Source of the DNA: an uncultured Ruminococcus sp.
GTDB taxonomy: Bacteria > Bacillota > Clostridia > Oscillospirales > Ruminococcaceae
Length of the DNA: 51,396 nucleotides
Direction: 5' to 3'
Assembly: GCA_947178575.1 (NCBI GenBank)
Contig: CAMWYX010000014.1
Location: 1 to 51,396, forward strand
The notes under the pieces were generated by a model that saw only the letters and a list, made by a program, of their open reading frames with translations, was not told the DNA's origin and did no database searches. Positions 1 through 7,361 of the stretch are shown here, piece after piece; within the stretch, counting starts at the first letter, position 1, and each line of letters opens with the position of its first letter. A program made the position numbers and the translations under genes.

Positions 1-53
1 CTCAAAATTTTATCTGAAATTATGTTAAAATATCACAAATATCAATTGATTCA

Positions 54-98
54 TCAAAAAACAGTTCACGGAAAATATTCAGACTTTCCATGAACTGC
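54..98 (-). terminator. Rho-independent terminator after the NYN gene
   Basis: On the minus strand, arms at 85-97 and 61-73 form a stem of about 13 bp (CAGTTCATGGAAA with TTTCCGTGAACTG, one G-U pair). A run of T follows. It lies just downstream of the NYN stop codon. Confidence 0.75.
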
Positions 99-104
99 TT
101 TATA

Positions 105-1031
105 TTATTTTTTCTTTTTAGTTTCGGGCTTCACAATAAGCACGGTATTATTACTTATATTAAATCCTGATAAATTTTCCACAAACCGGCTGAACTTTGA
201 ATAGCCATAAGTTTTTACATCAAAATCAGGAATCTTTGCACACAGCTGTTTTTTTAATTCTCCGAGATTATAACCCTTTGAACCGTTAGACGAGACAATC
301 GCCGTGAGAATCCCAGTAACTTTTTTCAAATCGGTTTCTTCTGATTTCTGTGATACAAAAATACTGCTTCCGCACTGCCGGAATTTAAGGCAGTCAAAAT
401 CTTTCAGAAACTGCGAGAATTTAGAATACCCATAATTTCTCACATCAAAATCGGGATATCTTCCCTGCAAACGGCTTCCGAGTTCGCCTATATTTATTTC
501 TTCCTGCAAATTGGCGTTTTCCGCTATAATACGTATGATTGCTGATTCAAGCGTTTTCAGTTCAACTTTATCCACATCGTTTGACTGGACTTCTTCTTCC
601 GCAAGAATTTCAAGATATTTAAAAGCATTGCACGCCGCACTGAACGGTTTCGGAGTTTTTTTCTCTCCCATTCCTATGACGTGTTTTCCGGATTCTCTTA
701 AGCGTATTGCAAGGCGTGTGAAATCGCTGTCACTTGAAACAAGACAGAATCCGTCAACATTGTTTGAATAAAGAATATCCATCGCATCGATTATCATAGC
801 CGAATCGGTAGAATTTTTACCCGTGGTATAGCTGTACTGCTGAACGGGCGTGATAGCGTTATCAAGAGCCATATTTTTCCAGCCGGCAAGATTGGAACGT
901 GACCAGTCGCCGTAAACTCTTTTATACGTAACGATTCCGTAATTTGAAAGTTCGTCGAGAATATTTTTTATATATTTTGCCGCCACGTTATCTGCATCAA
1001 TCAGGACGGCGTATTTCATTTCTGTTTCCAT
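105..1031 (-). CDS. NYN domain ribonuclease-like protein with two OST-HTH (LOTUS) domains
   Basis: 308 residues. Residues 6-145 are a NYN/LabA-like PIN-fold domain: the strand YAVLIDADN carries D12 and D14, and STDSAMIIDAMDIL and SSDSDF supply further acidic residues expected of a metal-dependent RNase site. Two similar modules follow at about 160-230 and 238-300, both with the pattern GELxxxL, (D/P)FDVxxYGYSKFSxF, typical of OST-HTH/LOTUS RNA-binding domains. The family therefore suggests RNA binding and cleavage. The target is unknown. The start has AGAGGTGAGTT before ATG. The gene begins 3 nt after the TfoX-like gene stops, so the two are probably one transcript. Confidence 0.85.
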   Translation of the reverse strand: METEMKYAVLIDADNVAAKYIKNILDELSNYGIVTYKRVYGDWSRSNLAGWKNMALDNAITPVQQYSYTTGKNSTDSAMIIDAMDILYSNNVDGFCLVSSDSDFTRLAIRLRESGKHVIGMGEKKTPKPFSAACNAFKYLEILAEEEVQSNDVDKVELKTLESAIIRIIAENANLQEEINIGELGSRLQGRYPDFDVRNYGYSKFSQFLKDFDCLKFRQCGSSIFVSQKSEETDLKKVTGILTAIVSSNGSKGYNLGELKKQLCAKIPDFDVKTYGYSKFSRFVENLSGFNISNNTVLIVKPETKKKK

Positions 1032-1034
1032 AAC

Positions 1035-1346
1035 TCACCTCTTTTTCCTTATCTCAGGCAATTCATCATACATTGCTTCAAAAAGTTCATATAGAAATTG
1101 TATATCATCAATATTTTCAACTTCAAGCATTTCCTTTGCGCCCTTATACGGAATAACTTTCAGCACGTCCTGCATATGCGAAACTGCTGAATCAATAGAT
1201 TTCACAAGAAATCTGTTATCATATATACCTCCGATAACTTTTCCCCTGTAATATAGGACATACTCACCCATCATTTTTCGGCTCGATACTTCCAATGATG
1301 AAAGACTATCCATTATAAAATCGTGATATTCTCTGCTTGAAGCCAT
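1035..1346 (-). CDS. TfoX N-terminal domain protein
   Basis: 103 residues from the ATG at 1346, chosen because CAGGAGAATTTT precedes it. The longer frame upstream only reads through a tRNA terminator. The central stretch (MGEYVLYYRGKVIGG, then IYDNRFLVK) matches the TfoX N-terminal domain, a small fold also found in competence regulator TfoX. Stand-alone copies are common in Firmicutes and their function is not established. There is no C-terminal helical TfoX domain. It sits directly downstream of the tRNA terminator and 3 nt before the NYN gene. A possible extended -10 (TGGTATTAT, near 1412-1420) lies upstream of the terminator hairpin. Confidence 0.8.
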   Translation of the reverse strand: MASSREYHDFIMDSLSSLEVSSRKMMGEYVLYYRGKVIGGIYDNRFLVKSIDSAVSHMQDVLKVIPYKGAKEMLEVENIDDIQFLYELFEAMYDELPEIRKKR

Positions 1347-1373
1347 AAAATTCTCCTGAAATCTACTGAATAT

Positions 1374-1408
1374 AAAGAAAAAAATCCCGAAACATATGCT
1401 TCGGGATT
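1374..1408 (-). terminator. Terminator of the tRNA operon
   Basis: AATCCCGAA (1408-1400) pairs with TTCGGGATT (1392-1384) on the minus strand around a short loop. About seven T follow. It ends the four-tRNA transcript. Confidence 0.85.
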
Positions 1409-1441
1409 CAAATAATACCAAGGTTATTACCCCAGTACTCA

Positions 1442-1517
1442 TGGAGCGGATTACGAGGCTCGAACTCGCTACCTCCACCTTGGCAAGGTGGCGCTCTACC
1501 AGATGAGCTAAATCCGC
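1442..1517 (-). tRNA. tRNA-Gly (GCC)
   Basis: 76 nt cloverleaf. The acceptor GCGGATT pairs with AATCCGC, followed by T and an encoded CCA. The anticodon loop TTGCCAA gives anticodon GCC. The T arm contains GTTCGAGCC. Last gene of the tRNA operon. Confidence 0.97.
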
Positions 1518-1524
1518 AGTAAAG

Positions 1525-1597
1525 TGCCTCCGGTCGGAATCGAACCAACGACACGGGGATTTTCAGTCCCCTGCTCTACCGACTGAGCTACAGAGGC
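1525..1597 (-). tRNA. tRNA-Phe (GAA)
   Basis: 73 nt cloverleaf. The acceptor GCCTCTG pairs with CGGAGGC, with discriminator A. The anticodon stem GGGGA/TCCCC encloses CTGAAAA, giving anticodon GAA. No CCA is encoded, unlike the other three tRNAs here. Confidence 0.97.
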
Positions 1598-1603
1598 ATA
1601 AAA

Positions 1604-1680
1604 TGGCGACCCGGATGAGGCTCGAACTCACGACCTCTAGCGTGACAGGCTAGCGTTCTAACCAACTGAACTACCGGGCC
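1604..1680 (-). tRNA. tRNA-Asp (GTC)
   Basis: 77 nt cloverleaf. The acceptor GGCCCGG pairs with CCGGGTC, followed by G and an encoded CCA. The anticodon loop CTGTCAC gives anticodon GTC. Confidence 0.97.
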
Positions 1681-1684
1681 ATTA

Positions 1685-1760
1685 TGGTGGGGACTACAGG
1701 GCTCGAACCTGTGACCCTCTGCTTGTAAGGCAGATGCTCTCCCAGCTGAGCTAAACCCCC
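1685..1760 (-). tRNA. tRNA-Val (TAC)
   Basis: 76 nt cloverleaf. The acceptor GGGGGTT pairs with AGTCCCC, followed by A and an encoded CCA. The anticodon loop CTTACAA gives anticodon TAC. First gene of the operon. Confidence 0.97.
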
Positions 1761-1816
1761 ACATAGCCATTTTATTCATGTCGTTCGGTTTTGTTCTGTC
1801 CCCCGACGACTATTAT

Positions 1817-1845
1817 ATTATATCACAACTTTTTCGATTTGTCAA
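1817..1845 (-). promoter_or_regulatory. Promoter of the tRNA operon
   Basis: Consensus TTGACA (1845-1840) and TATAAT (1822-1817) are separated by 17 nt, about 57 nt upstream of tRNA-Val. This is a perfect sigma-A promoter, as expected for stable RNA. Confidence 0.9.
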
Positions 1846-1890
1846 GGCTTTTTTGAAAATTTTTCAAAAAAATTTTTAGACCTGATTTTT

Positions 1891-1932
1891 CCCAAAAAAT
1901 CGGCATTATCTGATATTGAGATTGCCGATTTT
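1891..1932 (-). terminator. Terminator after the SMI1/KNR4 gene
   Basis: AAAATCGGCA (1932-1923) pairs with TGCCGATTTT (1905-1896) on the minus strand with a 17-nt loop. The 3' arm runs into TTTTTT. It ends the transcript arriving from 1959. Confidence 0.7.
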
Positions 1933-1958
1933 CGAGAAAATAATATTATTTTTTATAT

Positions 1959-2555
1959 TTAACTAAAAATTTCTGCTTCTTCAAATATAATCGACTCATA
2001 AATCTCATTAAGTTCGTCAGCATTTTTGCCCACAATCATGCTTTTATATTCAGGAAGTAGAAAATCAATATTATTTTTCCACTGTTCACTCTCAATTTCC
2101 TCGTCATACATTATAGAAAGTAAAACAGTATACAGAAACTCATCAAAATTCCTGCCGATAATATCGGGATTGTCATAGCAGTCATTGAAATACAGTACAA
2201 CAGACGGCTCGCTTATATTATCTTCATACAAAAAGCAGTACTTATCGCCGTTTCCCCATATTCCAAACGGGATAAGCCTATATTTTCCGTCAAGTTCCTC
2301 ATTATTGTACTCTTTTCTGTACTTCAAATACTCGTTCAGTTCCTCAATTGCGTTCGGAATATCCTCAAAGAAAAGCGGTTCGCAGTCGCATGAAAGCATC
2401 AGAAATGCTTTTGGGTCATTGAGATAACGCTCCCTATTTTCATTGAATTTCTTATTTCCGGCTTCTATCCATTCCATAGCACCTGTTTCATAGATTTCAT
2501 GAAACTTTTCCGGAAATTTCACATCAAGATTTTTTTCAAGTTCAGATAAAGTCAT
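1959..2555 (-). CDS. SMI1/KNR4 (SUKH superfamily) protein
   Basis: 198 residues from the ATG at 2555, preceded by AAAGGAGAATTGT. A longer frame could begin at a TTG at 2618 but lacks a good ribosome binding site. The N-terminal stretch LSELEKNLDVKFPEKFHEIY, the middle LIPFGIWGNGDKYCF and VLYFNDCYD fit the SMI1/KNR4 fold. In bacteria this fold often serves as immunity protein against polymorphic toxins, but many stand-alone copies have no known partner. No toxin lies beside it. It follows the acyl-CoA synthetase by about 63 nt on the same strand and may be cotranscribed with it. Confidence 0.75.
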   Translation of the reverse strand: MTLSELEKNLDVKFPEKFHEIYETGAMEWIEAGNKKFNENRERYLNDPKAFLMLSCDCEPLFFEDIPNAIEELNEYLKYRKEYNNEELDGKYRLIPFGIWGNGDKYCFLYEDNISEPSVVLYFNDCYDNPDIIGRNFDEFLYTVLLSIMYDEEIESEQWKNNIDFLLPEYKSMIVGKNADELNEIYESIIFEEAEIFS

Positions 2556-2618
2556 ACAATTCTCCTTTATATAATAATCAGCCGCAGACTTCTCCACGGC
2601 TGAATAAATTTTAATCAA

Positions 2619-4922
2619 TTAACCTTTAAGTTCAACACGACGGATTTTACCGCTGATAGTCTTTGGCAGTTCGTCACGGAACTCAACAATACGGGGGTAT
2701 TTGTAAGGAGCAGTATGCTTCTTGACATACTCCTGAATTTCCTTTTTAAGTTCTTCCGTACCCTCAGTACCCTTTACAAGCACAATAGAAGCCTTTACAA
2801 CCTGACCACGAACAGGGTCGGGAGCAGCACTTACACCGCATTCCAGAACATATGGCAGTTCCATGATAACGCTTTCAATCTCGAATGGTCCTATACGATA
2901 GCCGGAAGATTTTATAACATCGTCAACACGTCCGACATACCAGTAATAACCGTCCTCGTCTTTCCACGCCGTATCACCTGTATGATAAATTCCGTCGCTC
3001 CATGCCTCTTTTGTTTTTTCCTCGTCTTTATAGTATCCGAGGAAAAGTCCGGGAGGAGTATTTTTATCCGTGCGGATAATGATTTCACCTGTTTCGCCCG
3101 GCTTCACGGAATTGCCGTCAGAATCAACAATATCAACATCATACTGAACATTAGGCTTACCCATTGAACCAGGTCGAGCCGTCATTCCGACGAAATTTCC
3201 GATAACAAGAGTTGTTTCGGTCTGACCGAATCCCTCCATAAGCTTTACGCCTGTGGCTTTCAGGAACTGATTATAAACTTCCGGATTAAGAGCCTCGCCG
3301 GCAACGGTAGCGTATTTTATACTGCTGAGGTCGTATTTTGACAAATCCTCTTTAATAAAAAATCTGAACATAGTCGGCGGAGCACAGAATGTAGTAATTC
3401 CGTACTTCTTGAACATCGGCAGAATCTTATCGGCGTGGAAACGCTCAAAATCGTACACGAAAATACAGGTTTCGCTGAGCCACTGACCATACAGTTTACC
3501 CCAGAGAGCCTTTCCCCAGCCGGTATCGGAAATTGTAAGATGAATGCCGTTCGGGTCAACATTGTGCCAGTAACGTGCGGTAACAAAATGTCCGAGGGCA
3601 TACAGATGACTGTGTGATGCAATTTTCGGATATCCGGTTGTACCTGATGTAAAATACATCAGATTTGTTTCATGACCGCATGAAAGCTCTTTCGGGTCTG
3701 TAGGACGTTCAAACACATCACTACAGCCCTTTATGCCCTCATCGAAATTGAACCAGCCGTCACGTTCACCCTTAACAATCATTTTAGTGATGTTCATACC
3801 GCTTTCTTCGACGGCAAGGTCAACCTGATGTGCAACATCGCCGTCGGCGGTGCAGACGATAGCCTTGACATCGGCGGCTTTGAATCTGTAAGTAAAATCG
3901 TGCTGTACAAGCTGATTAGTCGCAGGAATAACAATTGCTCCGATTTTATGCAGGGCAAGGATAGAGAACCAGAACTGATAATGTCTTTTAAGAACAAGCA
4001 TTACCTTGTCTCCTTTTCTGATTCCCATAGAACGGAAATAATTCGCTGTCATATTTGAATATTTCTTTATATCTGCAAATGTGAACTTTTTATCGTTCAT
4101 ATCATTATCTACATATATGAGAGCGGTCTTGTCCGGATTTTTGGAAGCAAGAACATCAACGACATCGAAGCCGAAATTGAACGTTTCCACATTCTTGAAA
4201 CGGATATTTTTCATTGCGCCGTTTTCATCTGTTTCGACTTCAACGAACTTGTCCGCAACGGGATTTTCGACTTTTGCGAGGTCGAAGTTTGTAACTCCGG
4301 GGAGTATAACCGGTTCTATATGCTGAATAACTCTCTGAGGCTGATTTGTTCCAAAAACAACGGCATAGAATTTACATTCCTTACCGCCGACAGCCCATTC
4401 GTCGTGTTTTTCGGAGCTGTCGTAATAAATCGAATCGCCCTCGTTGAGTATTTCTACATTATCGCCGACCTGAACTTTAAGCTGACCGCTTACGACGATA
4501 TCCATTTCCTGACCCTCATGTGTATGCGGGTGAGGAACTCTGTATTTTTCGTCTACATAAGGTATGGTAACGAGGAACGGCTCGCCTATTTTGTTCCGGA
4601 AATTCGGTGCAAGACGCATATAACTAACGCCCTTTCTTCTTGCGATTGGCAGACCGTCACCTGCTCTTGTCAGGTCGTAACTATTGATATGCGGTGATTC
4701 ACCGTCCATGAGGTCTGTAATATCAACACCGCAGATATTTGCGAACTTATAAATAAAAGTGAAGCTGAAATCCTTTGCTCCTCCCTCGTATGCAAGGTAT
4801 TCATAAGTGGAAACACCGCATTTTTCAGCCATTTCTTCGGGAGTGAAGCCCACTGATTCACGGGTCAGTCTGATTCGCTCTGCCACCTCTTTTATTTTAA
4901 ATTCGGGATTCATATTATTCAT
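2619..4922 (-). CDS. Acyl-CoA synthetase (AMP-binding) with N-terminal HTH and cupin domains
   Basis: 767 residues from the ATG at 4922 (AAAGGAGAAAGCTGACA before it). Order: XRE-type helix-turn-helix (about 8-70), cupin (about 110-200, with HPHTHEGQEMD as metal-binding His/Glu), then an adenylate-forming ligase. The ligase shows the P-loop YFTSGTTGYPK, GQTETT, YHTGD, and the C-terminal catalytic lysine in KTISGKIRR, all intact. Family knowledge says it makes an acyl-CoA from a carboxylic acid, ATP and CoA through an acyl-AMP. The sequence resembles medium-chain or acetyl-CoA-type ligases but the substrate is not identifiable. The HTH-cupin part is normally a separate regulator, so this enzyme may sense its own substrate or bind DNA. 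A structured leader and a strong promoter lie upstream. Confidence 0.88.
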   Translation of the reverse strand: MNNMNPEFKIKEVAERIRLTRESVGFTPEEMAEKCGVSTYEYLAYEGGAKDFSFTFIYKFANICGVDITDLMDGESPHINSYDLTRAGDGLPIARRKGVSYMRLAPNFRNKIGEPFLVTIPYVDEKYRVPHPHTHEGQEMDIVVSGQLKVQVGDNVEILNEGDSIYYDSSEKHDEWAVGGKECKFYAVVFGTNQPQRVIQHIEPVILPGVTNFDLAKVENPVADKFVEVETDENGAMKNIRFKNVETFNFGFDVVDVLASKNPDKTALIYVDNDMNDKKFTFADIKKYSNMTANYFRSMGIRKGDKVMLVLKRHYQFWFSILALHKIGAIVIPATNQLVQHDFTYRFKAADVKAIVCTADGDVAHQVDLAVEESGMNITKMIVKGERDGWFNFDEGIKGCSDVFERPTDPKELSCGHETNLMYFTSGTTGYPKIASHSHLYALGHFVTARYWHNVDPNGIHLTISDTGWGKALWGKLYGQWLSETCIFVYDFERFHADKILPMFKKYGITTFCAPPTMFRFFIKEDLSKYDLSSIKYATVAGEALNPEVYNQFLKATGVKLMEGFGQTETTLVIGNFVGMTARPGSMGKPNVQYDVDIVDSDGNSVKPGETGEIIIRTDKNTPPGLFLGYYKDEEKTKEAWSDGIYHTGDTAWKDEDGYYWYVGRVDDVIKSSGYRIGPFEIESVIMELPYVLECGVSAAPDPVRGQVVKASIVLVKGTEGTEELKKEIQEYVKKHTAPYKYPRIVEFRDELPKTISGKIRRVELKG

Positions 4923-4942
4923 TGTCAGCTTTCTCCTTTCTC

Positions 4943-5046
4943 CTCCGGCAAGGAAAACCGACATCAATGGCGTTCTTACCGCAGGTCACTAAAACGGTAG
5001 AATCTTTGACCCGGCACATCAAGTGCAGAAGTCACCGTTTTCAGCT
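4943..5046 (-). ncRNA. Structured 5' leader, candidate cis-regulatory RNA of the acyl-CoA synthetase gene
   Basis: The leader runs about 130 nt from the inferred start near 5052 to the ATG. In the RNA, ACCGTTTT on the plus strand (5034-5041) and AAAACGGT (4991-4998) close an 8-bp outer stem. Inside it, GAC/GTC (5031-5033 with 5008-5010) and GCAC/GTGC (5023-5026 with 5014-5017, 5-nt loop) stack. Further down, UUUUCCUU near 4940-4950 could pair with the AAGGAGAAA that holds the ribosome binding site. I recognise no known riboswitch class, so this is structural inference. Confidence 0.45.
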
Positions 5047-5058
5047 TATACAAGGTTA

Positions 5059-5087
5059 ATTATATCATGTCTGCACTATTTTGTCAA
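5059..5087 (-). promoter_or_regulatory. Promoter of the acyl-CoA synthetase gene
   Basis: TTGACA (5087-5082) and TATAAT (5064-5059) are separated by 17 nt. This is a perfect sigma-A promoter on the minus strand, 137 nt upstream of the chosen ATG. Confidence 0.9.
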
Positions 5088-5209
5088 TAACTGTTAAAAA
5101 AATTTCAGTAAAGACTAATATATAAAAAATCAATATATATTCTTAAATAAACAACTCAATTACATTAGTGTTACAGAATCATTTTTAATACTTAATGTAT
5201 AATTTACTT

Positions 5210-5241
5210 TTGTGCAAAATGTAGAAAAATGTTGTGCAAAA
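5210..5241 (+). repeat. Direct repeat TTGTGCAAAA x2, 22 bp apart
   Basis: Identical 10-mers at 5210-5219 and 5232-5241 lie upstream of the first CAP-dockerin promoter. Their spacing is about two helical turns, as expected for tandem operator half-sites on one DNA face. No regulator is identified. The rest of the gene-free stretch 5100-5373 is AT-rich and shows nothing else beyond the promoter and a small 5'-UTR hairpin (AACCG/CGGTT near 5310-5330). Confidence 0.4.
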
Positions 5242-5263
5242 CGCTGAAACTAATAAAAAACAC

Positions 5264-5292
5264 TTTATTTTTCAGTTAAAATATGGTAAAAT
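5264..5292 (+). promoter_or_regulatory. Extended -10 promoter of the first CAP-dockerin gene
   Basis: TGGTAAAAT (TGn plus TAAAAT at 5287-5292) with a weak -35 TTTATT (5264-5269), 17 nt spacer. The TGn extension would compensate for the poor -35. Confidence 0.5.
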
Positions 5293-5373
5293 TAAGACAA
5301 CTTAAGAGAACCGTTTGAATATCGGTTTAACCGTGTGTATATTAACTTTATCGCAATACGGAGGTGTTGCTTT

Positions 5374-6159
5374 ATGATGAACTGTATCAAAAATACATTA
5401 AAAAAAATTATGAGCTTTATGACTGCTGCCACTATGATATTCGCAATCTCAGCATTTCCGCAGAATACTTCCGAAGCGGCACAGATTCCGGAAACAAATC
5501 TCAAGGAAATGGCAAACGAACTCGCTTTTCTTGTAAATGAGTTCCGTGCCGAGAACGGTCTCAATCCGATATATGTTGTTCCGTATATGAGCGATATGGC
5601 TGCTGTACGTGCAAGGGAATGTATTGCCGATTTCAGCCATTTAAGACCGGACGGCTCAAAGTTCTCCACAATAATTGACCGTTCAATCGTTCCGTACAGC
5701 GTGGCTTTTGAAAATATCGCAGCCGGTCTGGAAACACCGGCAGAAACACTTGAACAATGGAAAAGTTCAGAAAAACACGTCGGTGTTCTCCTCAGACCCG
5801 ATGTCACACATATGGGTGTCGGTGTGGGATATGAAGAAAACAGCATATATGAGTGGTACTGGGAACAGAATTTCGTTATATGCGAAGAAGATATTCAGGG
5901 TCAGTATATTCCCACCAGATACGATATAACTCCGCAGGCGGAGGGCGATATTACAGGCGATGCGGTTGTTGATTCTTACGATTATATCGCACTTGCCGAT
6001 TATATTTATAAGAAAAAAAATAATATACCGGTTTACCTCAATGATGCCCAGCTTGAAACAGCTGACTGTTTCCGTGACGGTTTAATCACAGAATCCGATG
6101 CAAAAGTAATGGTCAGGTATATTCTCGGCGAATACACTACATTGCCTTTCGTATTCTGA
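5374..6159 (+). CDS. Secreted CAP-domain protein with C-terminal type I dockerin
   Basis: 261 residues from the ATG at 5374, preceded by GGAGGTGTTGCTTT. It has an N-terminal signal peptide (hydrophobic to about residue 35), a CAP/SCP-like domain at about 45-165 with the family's His (FSHLRPDG) and Glu (FENIAAG), and a dockerin at about 190-255. The dockerin has two Ca-binding loops, the first beginning GDITGDAVVDSYDY and the second ADCFRDGLITESDA. Dockerins bind cohesins, so the protein is likely docked on a cellulosome-like scaffold or the cell wall. The role of bacterial CAP domains is unsettled. It is a paralogue of the next gene, and both end in PFVF. Confidence 0.9.
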   Translation: MMNCIKNTLKKIMSFMTAATMIFAISAFPQNTSEAAQIPETNLKEMANELAFLVNEFRAENGLNPIYVVPYMSDMAAVRARECIADFSHLRPDGSKFSTIIDRSIVPYSVAFENIAAGLETPAETLEQWKSSEKHVGVLLRPDVTHMGVGVGYEENSIYEWYWEQNFVICEEDIQGQYIPTRYDITPQAEGDITGDAVVDSYDYIALADYIYKKKNNIPVYLNDAQLETADCFRDGLITESDAKVMVRYILGEYTTLPFVF

Positions 6160-6205
6160 TTTATTTAATGTCAACTCCTCTTTCATATTTTACCTCTTTT
6201 TCAAG

Positions 6206-6250
6206 AAAAAGCACTGCCTGTAAATGAATACAAGCAGTGCTTTTTTATTT
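6206..6250 (+). terminator. Terminator after the first CAP-dockerin gene
   Basis: AAAAAGCACTGC (ending 6217) pairs with GCAGTGCTTTTTT (from 6234) around a 16-nt loop. A T-rich tail follows. Confidence 0.85.
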
Positions 6251-6301
6251 TAATGATTAAGAAATATTTCATCATATTAAACTTAAAGTATAAACAATCC
6301 T

Positions 6302-6360
6302 GATTTATCCCACAGAAAAAACATTGAAAATATACATGACGTATTTTTAAGGGATAAATC
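6302..6360. promoter_or_regulatory. 10-bp inverted repeat GATTTATCCC...GGGATAAATC upstream of the second CAP-dockerin gene
   Basis: Perfect 10-bp arms at 6302-6311 and 6351-6360 flank 39 bp. They lie 37-95 bp upstream of the -10 of the next gene. This suits a paired operator or DNA-looping site rather than a compact hairpin. The rest of the gene-free stretch 6160-6476 holds only the terminator and this promoter region. Confidence 0.4.
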
Positions 6361-6373
6361 TTGTTTTTTAGGG

Positions 6374-6402
6374 TGTAAAACGCCTGAAATAAATGCTATA
6401 AT
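6374..6402 (+). promoter_or_regulatory. Extended -10 promoter of the second CAP-dockerin gene
   Basis: TGCTATAAT (6394-6402) is a full extended -10. The -35 position (TGTAAA, 6374-6379) is weak, with a 17-nt spacer. The layout mirrors that of the first CAP gene. Confidence 0.55.
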
Positions 6403-6476
6403 CTAATCATAGAAAAGAACATAACACGATTGAAATAAATCTTGAATAAAACGTGAAATTCTCAGAGGTGCTTAAT

Positions 6477-7250
6477 ATGATGACTGATACAATGAACATG
6501 ATAAAGAAAATATTCAGTTTTGCAACTGCAATGATGCTTGCTTTAATTGCTGTTTGTATTCCAAGTTCCAATGCTTCCGAGGAACTCAATGTTGAGGCTT
6601 CAATCAATGAAATGGCAGAACTTATCAACGATGCAAGAAAAGCAAACGGTCTCAACGAAGTTTATGTTCTTCCGTATCTTAATGAAGTTGCTGAAATCAG
6701 AGCTATCGAAACAGCAATCGATTACAATCATATCCGCAGAGACGGATTTAATTTTGCTTCAGCTATCGACACTTCAGTTGTTGATTTCAAATTCGCAGCA
6801 GAAAACATCTCCGCAGGAAGTGAAACAGCAGAAGAAACATTCGCAGTATGGCAGTCAGATGAAAACAGCATCGCAAAAATCATGAATGAGAATGCTACAC
6901 ATATCGGAGTAGGCGTTGTTTATGATGAAGAATCAGAATACGGCTACTACTGGCAGACCACAATCATCGCAACAGAACAGCACTTCGCAGATGAATATAT
7001 TCCCGGCACATCAGAAGAAACATCTCTTACTGAGGGTGACATTACAGGCGACGGAATCGTAGATACATATGACTACATCGCACTTGCAGGCTACATCACA
7101 AAGACTTCACGTGGAATTTCTGTAAACTTCACACAGGAACAGCTTAAAAAAGCTGACTGCTTCAGTGACGGAATGATTACAGAAGCTGACGCAAAGATAA
7201 TGGCAGGATTCCTCCTCGGGGAATATACATCACTCCCGTTTGTATTCTGA
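6477..7250 (+). CDS. Secreted CAP-domain protein with C-terminal type I dockerin (paralogue)
   Basis: 257 residues from the ATG at 6477 (AGAGGTGCTTAAT before it). Signal peptide to about residue 34, CAP domain at about 40-160 with YNHIRRDG and AENISAG, and a dockerin whose loops begin GDITGDGIVDTYDY and ADCFSDGMITEADA. Architecture and C-terminus match the preceding gene, so a local duplication is likely. Each copy has its own promoter and terminator, suggesting separate control. As with the first copy, anchoring through a cohesin is inferred from the dockerin. The substrate or partner of the CAP domain is unknown. Confidence 0.9.
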   Translation: MMTDTMNMIKKIFSFATAMMLALIAVCIPSSNASEELNVEASINEMAELINDARKANGLNEVYVLPYLNEVAEIRAIETAIDYNHIRRDGFNFASAIDTSVVDFKFAAENISAGSETAEETFAVWQSDENSIAKIMNENATHIGVGVVYDEESEYGYYWQTTIIATEQHFADEYIPGTSEETSLTEGDITGDGIVDTYDYIALAGYITKTSRGISVNFTQEQLKKADCFSDGMITEADAKIMAGFLLGEYTSLPFVF

Positions 7251-7302
7251 TACAGCGTTATTAAAAATTGATAACTTACCACCTACCTTTAATATACACA
7301 CC

Positions 7303-7331
7303 AGAAAGTCCGCCAGTCAGGCGGACTTTCT
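7303..7331. terminator. Perfect 12-bp hairpin between convergent genes
   Basis: AGAAAGTCCGCC (7303-7314), loop AGTCA, GGCGGACTTTCT (7320-7331). It lacks a clean T-run on either side but sits between the convergent CAP-dockerin and YitT genes, so it probably ends or protects both transcripts. Confidence 0.6.
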
Positions 7332-7361
7332 GACGTTCAGGAAAAAATAATCCTGAAAATA

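Noticed and set aside
1239-1478. The longer 147-codon frame for the TfoX-like gene
   Set aside because: Its first 44 codons cross the tRNA-Gly end and the terminator. The internal ATG at 1346 has the real ribosome binding site.
1588-1779. A 63-codon frame over the tRNA cluster on the minus strand
   Set aside because: It covers the tRNA genes exactly. This kind of spurious peptide is a known artefact of tRNA clusters.
2556-2618. A TTG start at 2618 for the SMI1/KNR4 gene
   Set aside because: The ATG at 2555 has a strong AAAGGAG at good distance. The extension has none and contains a weak stem.
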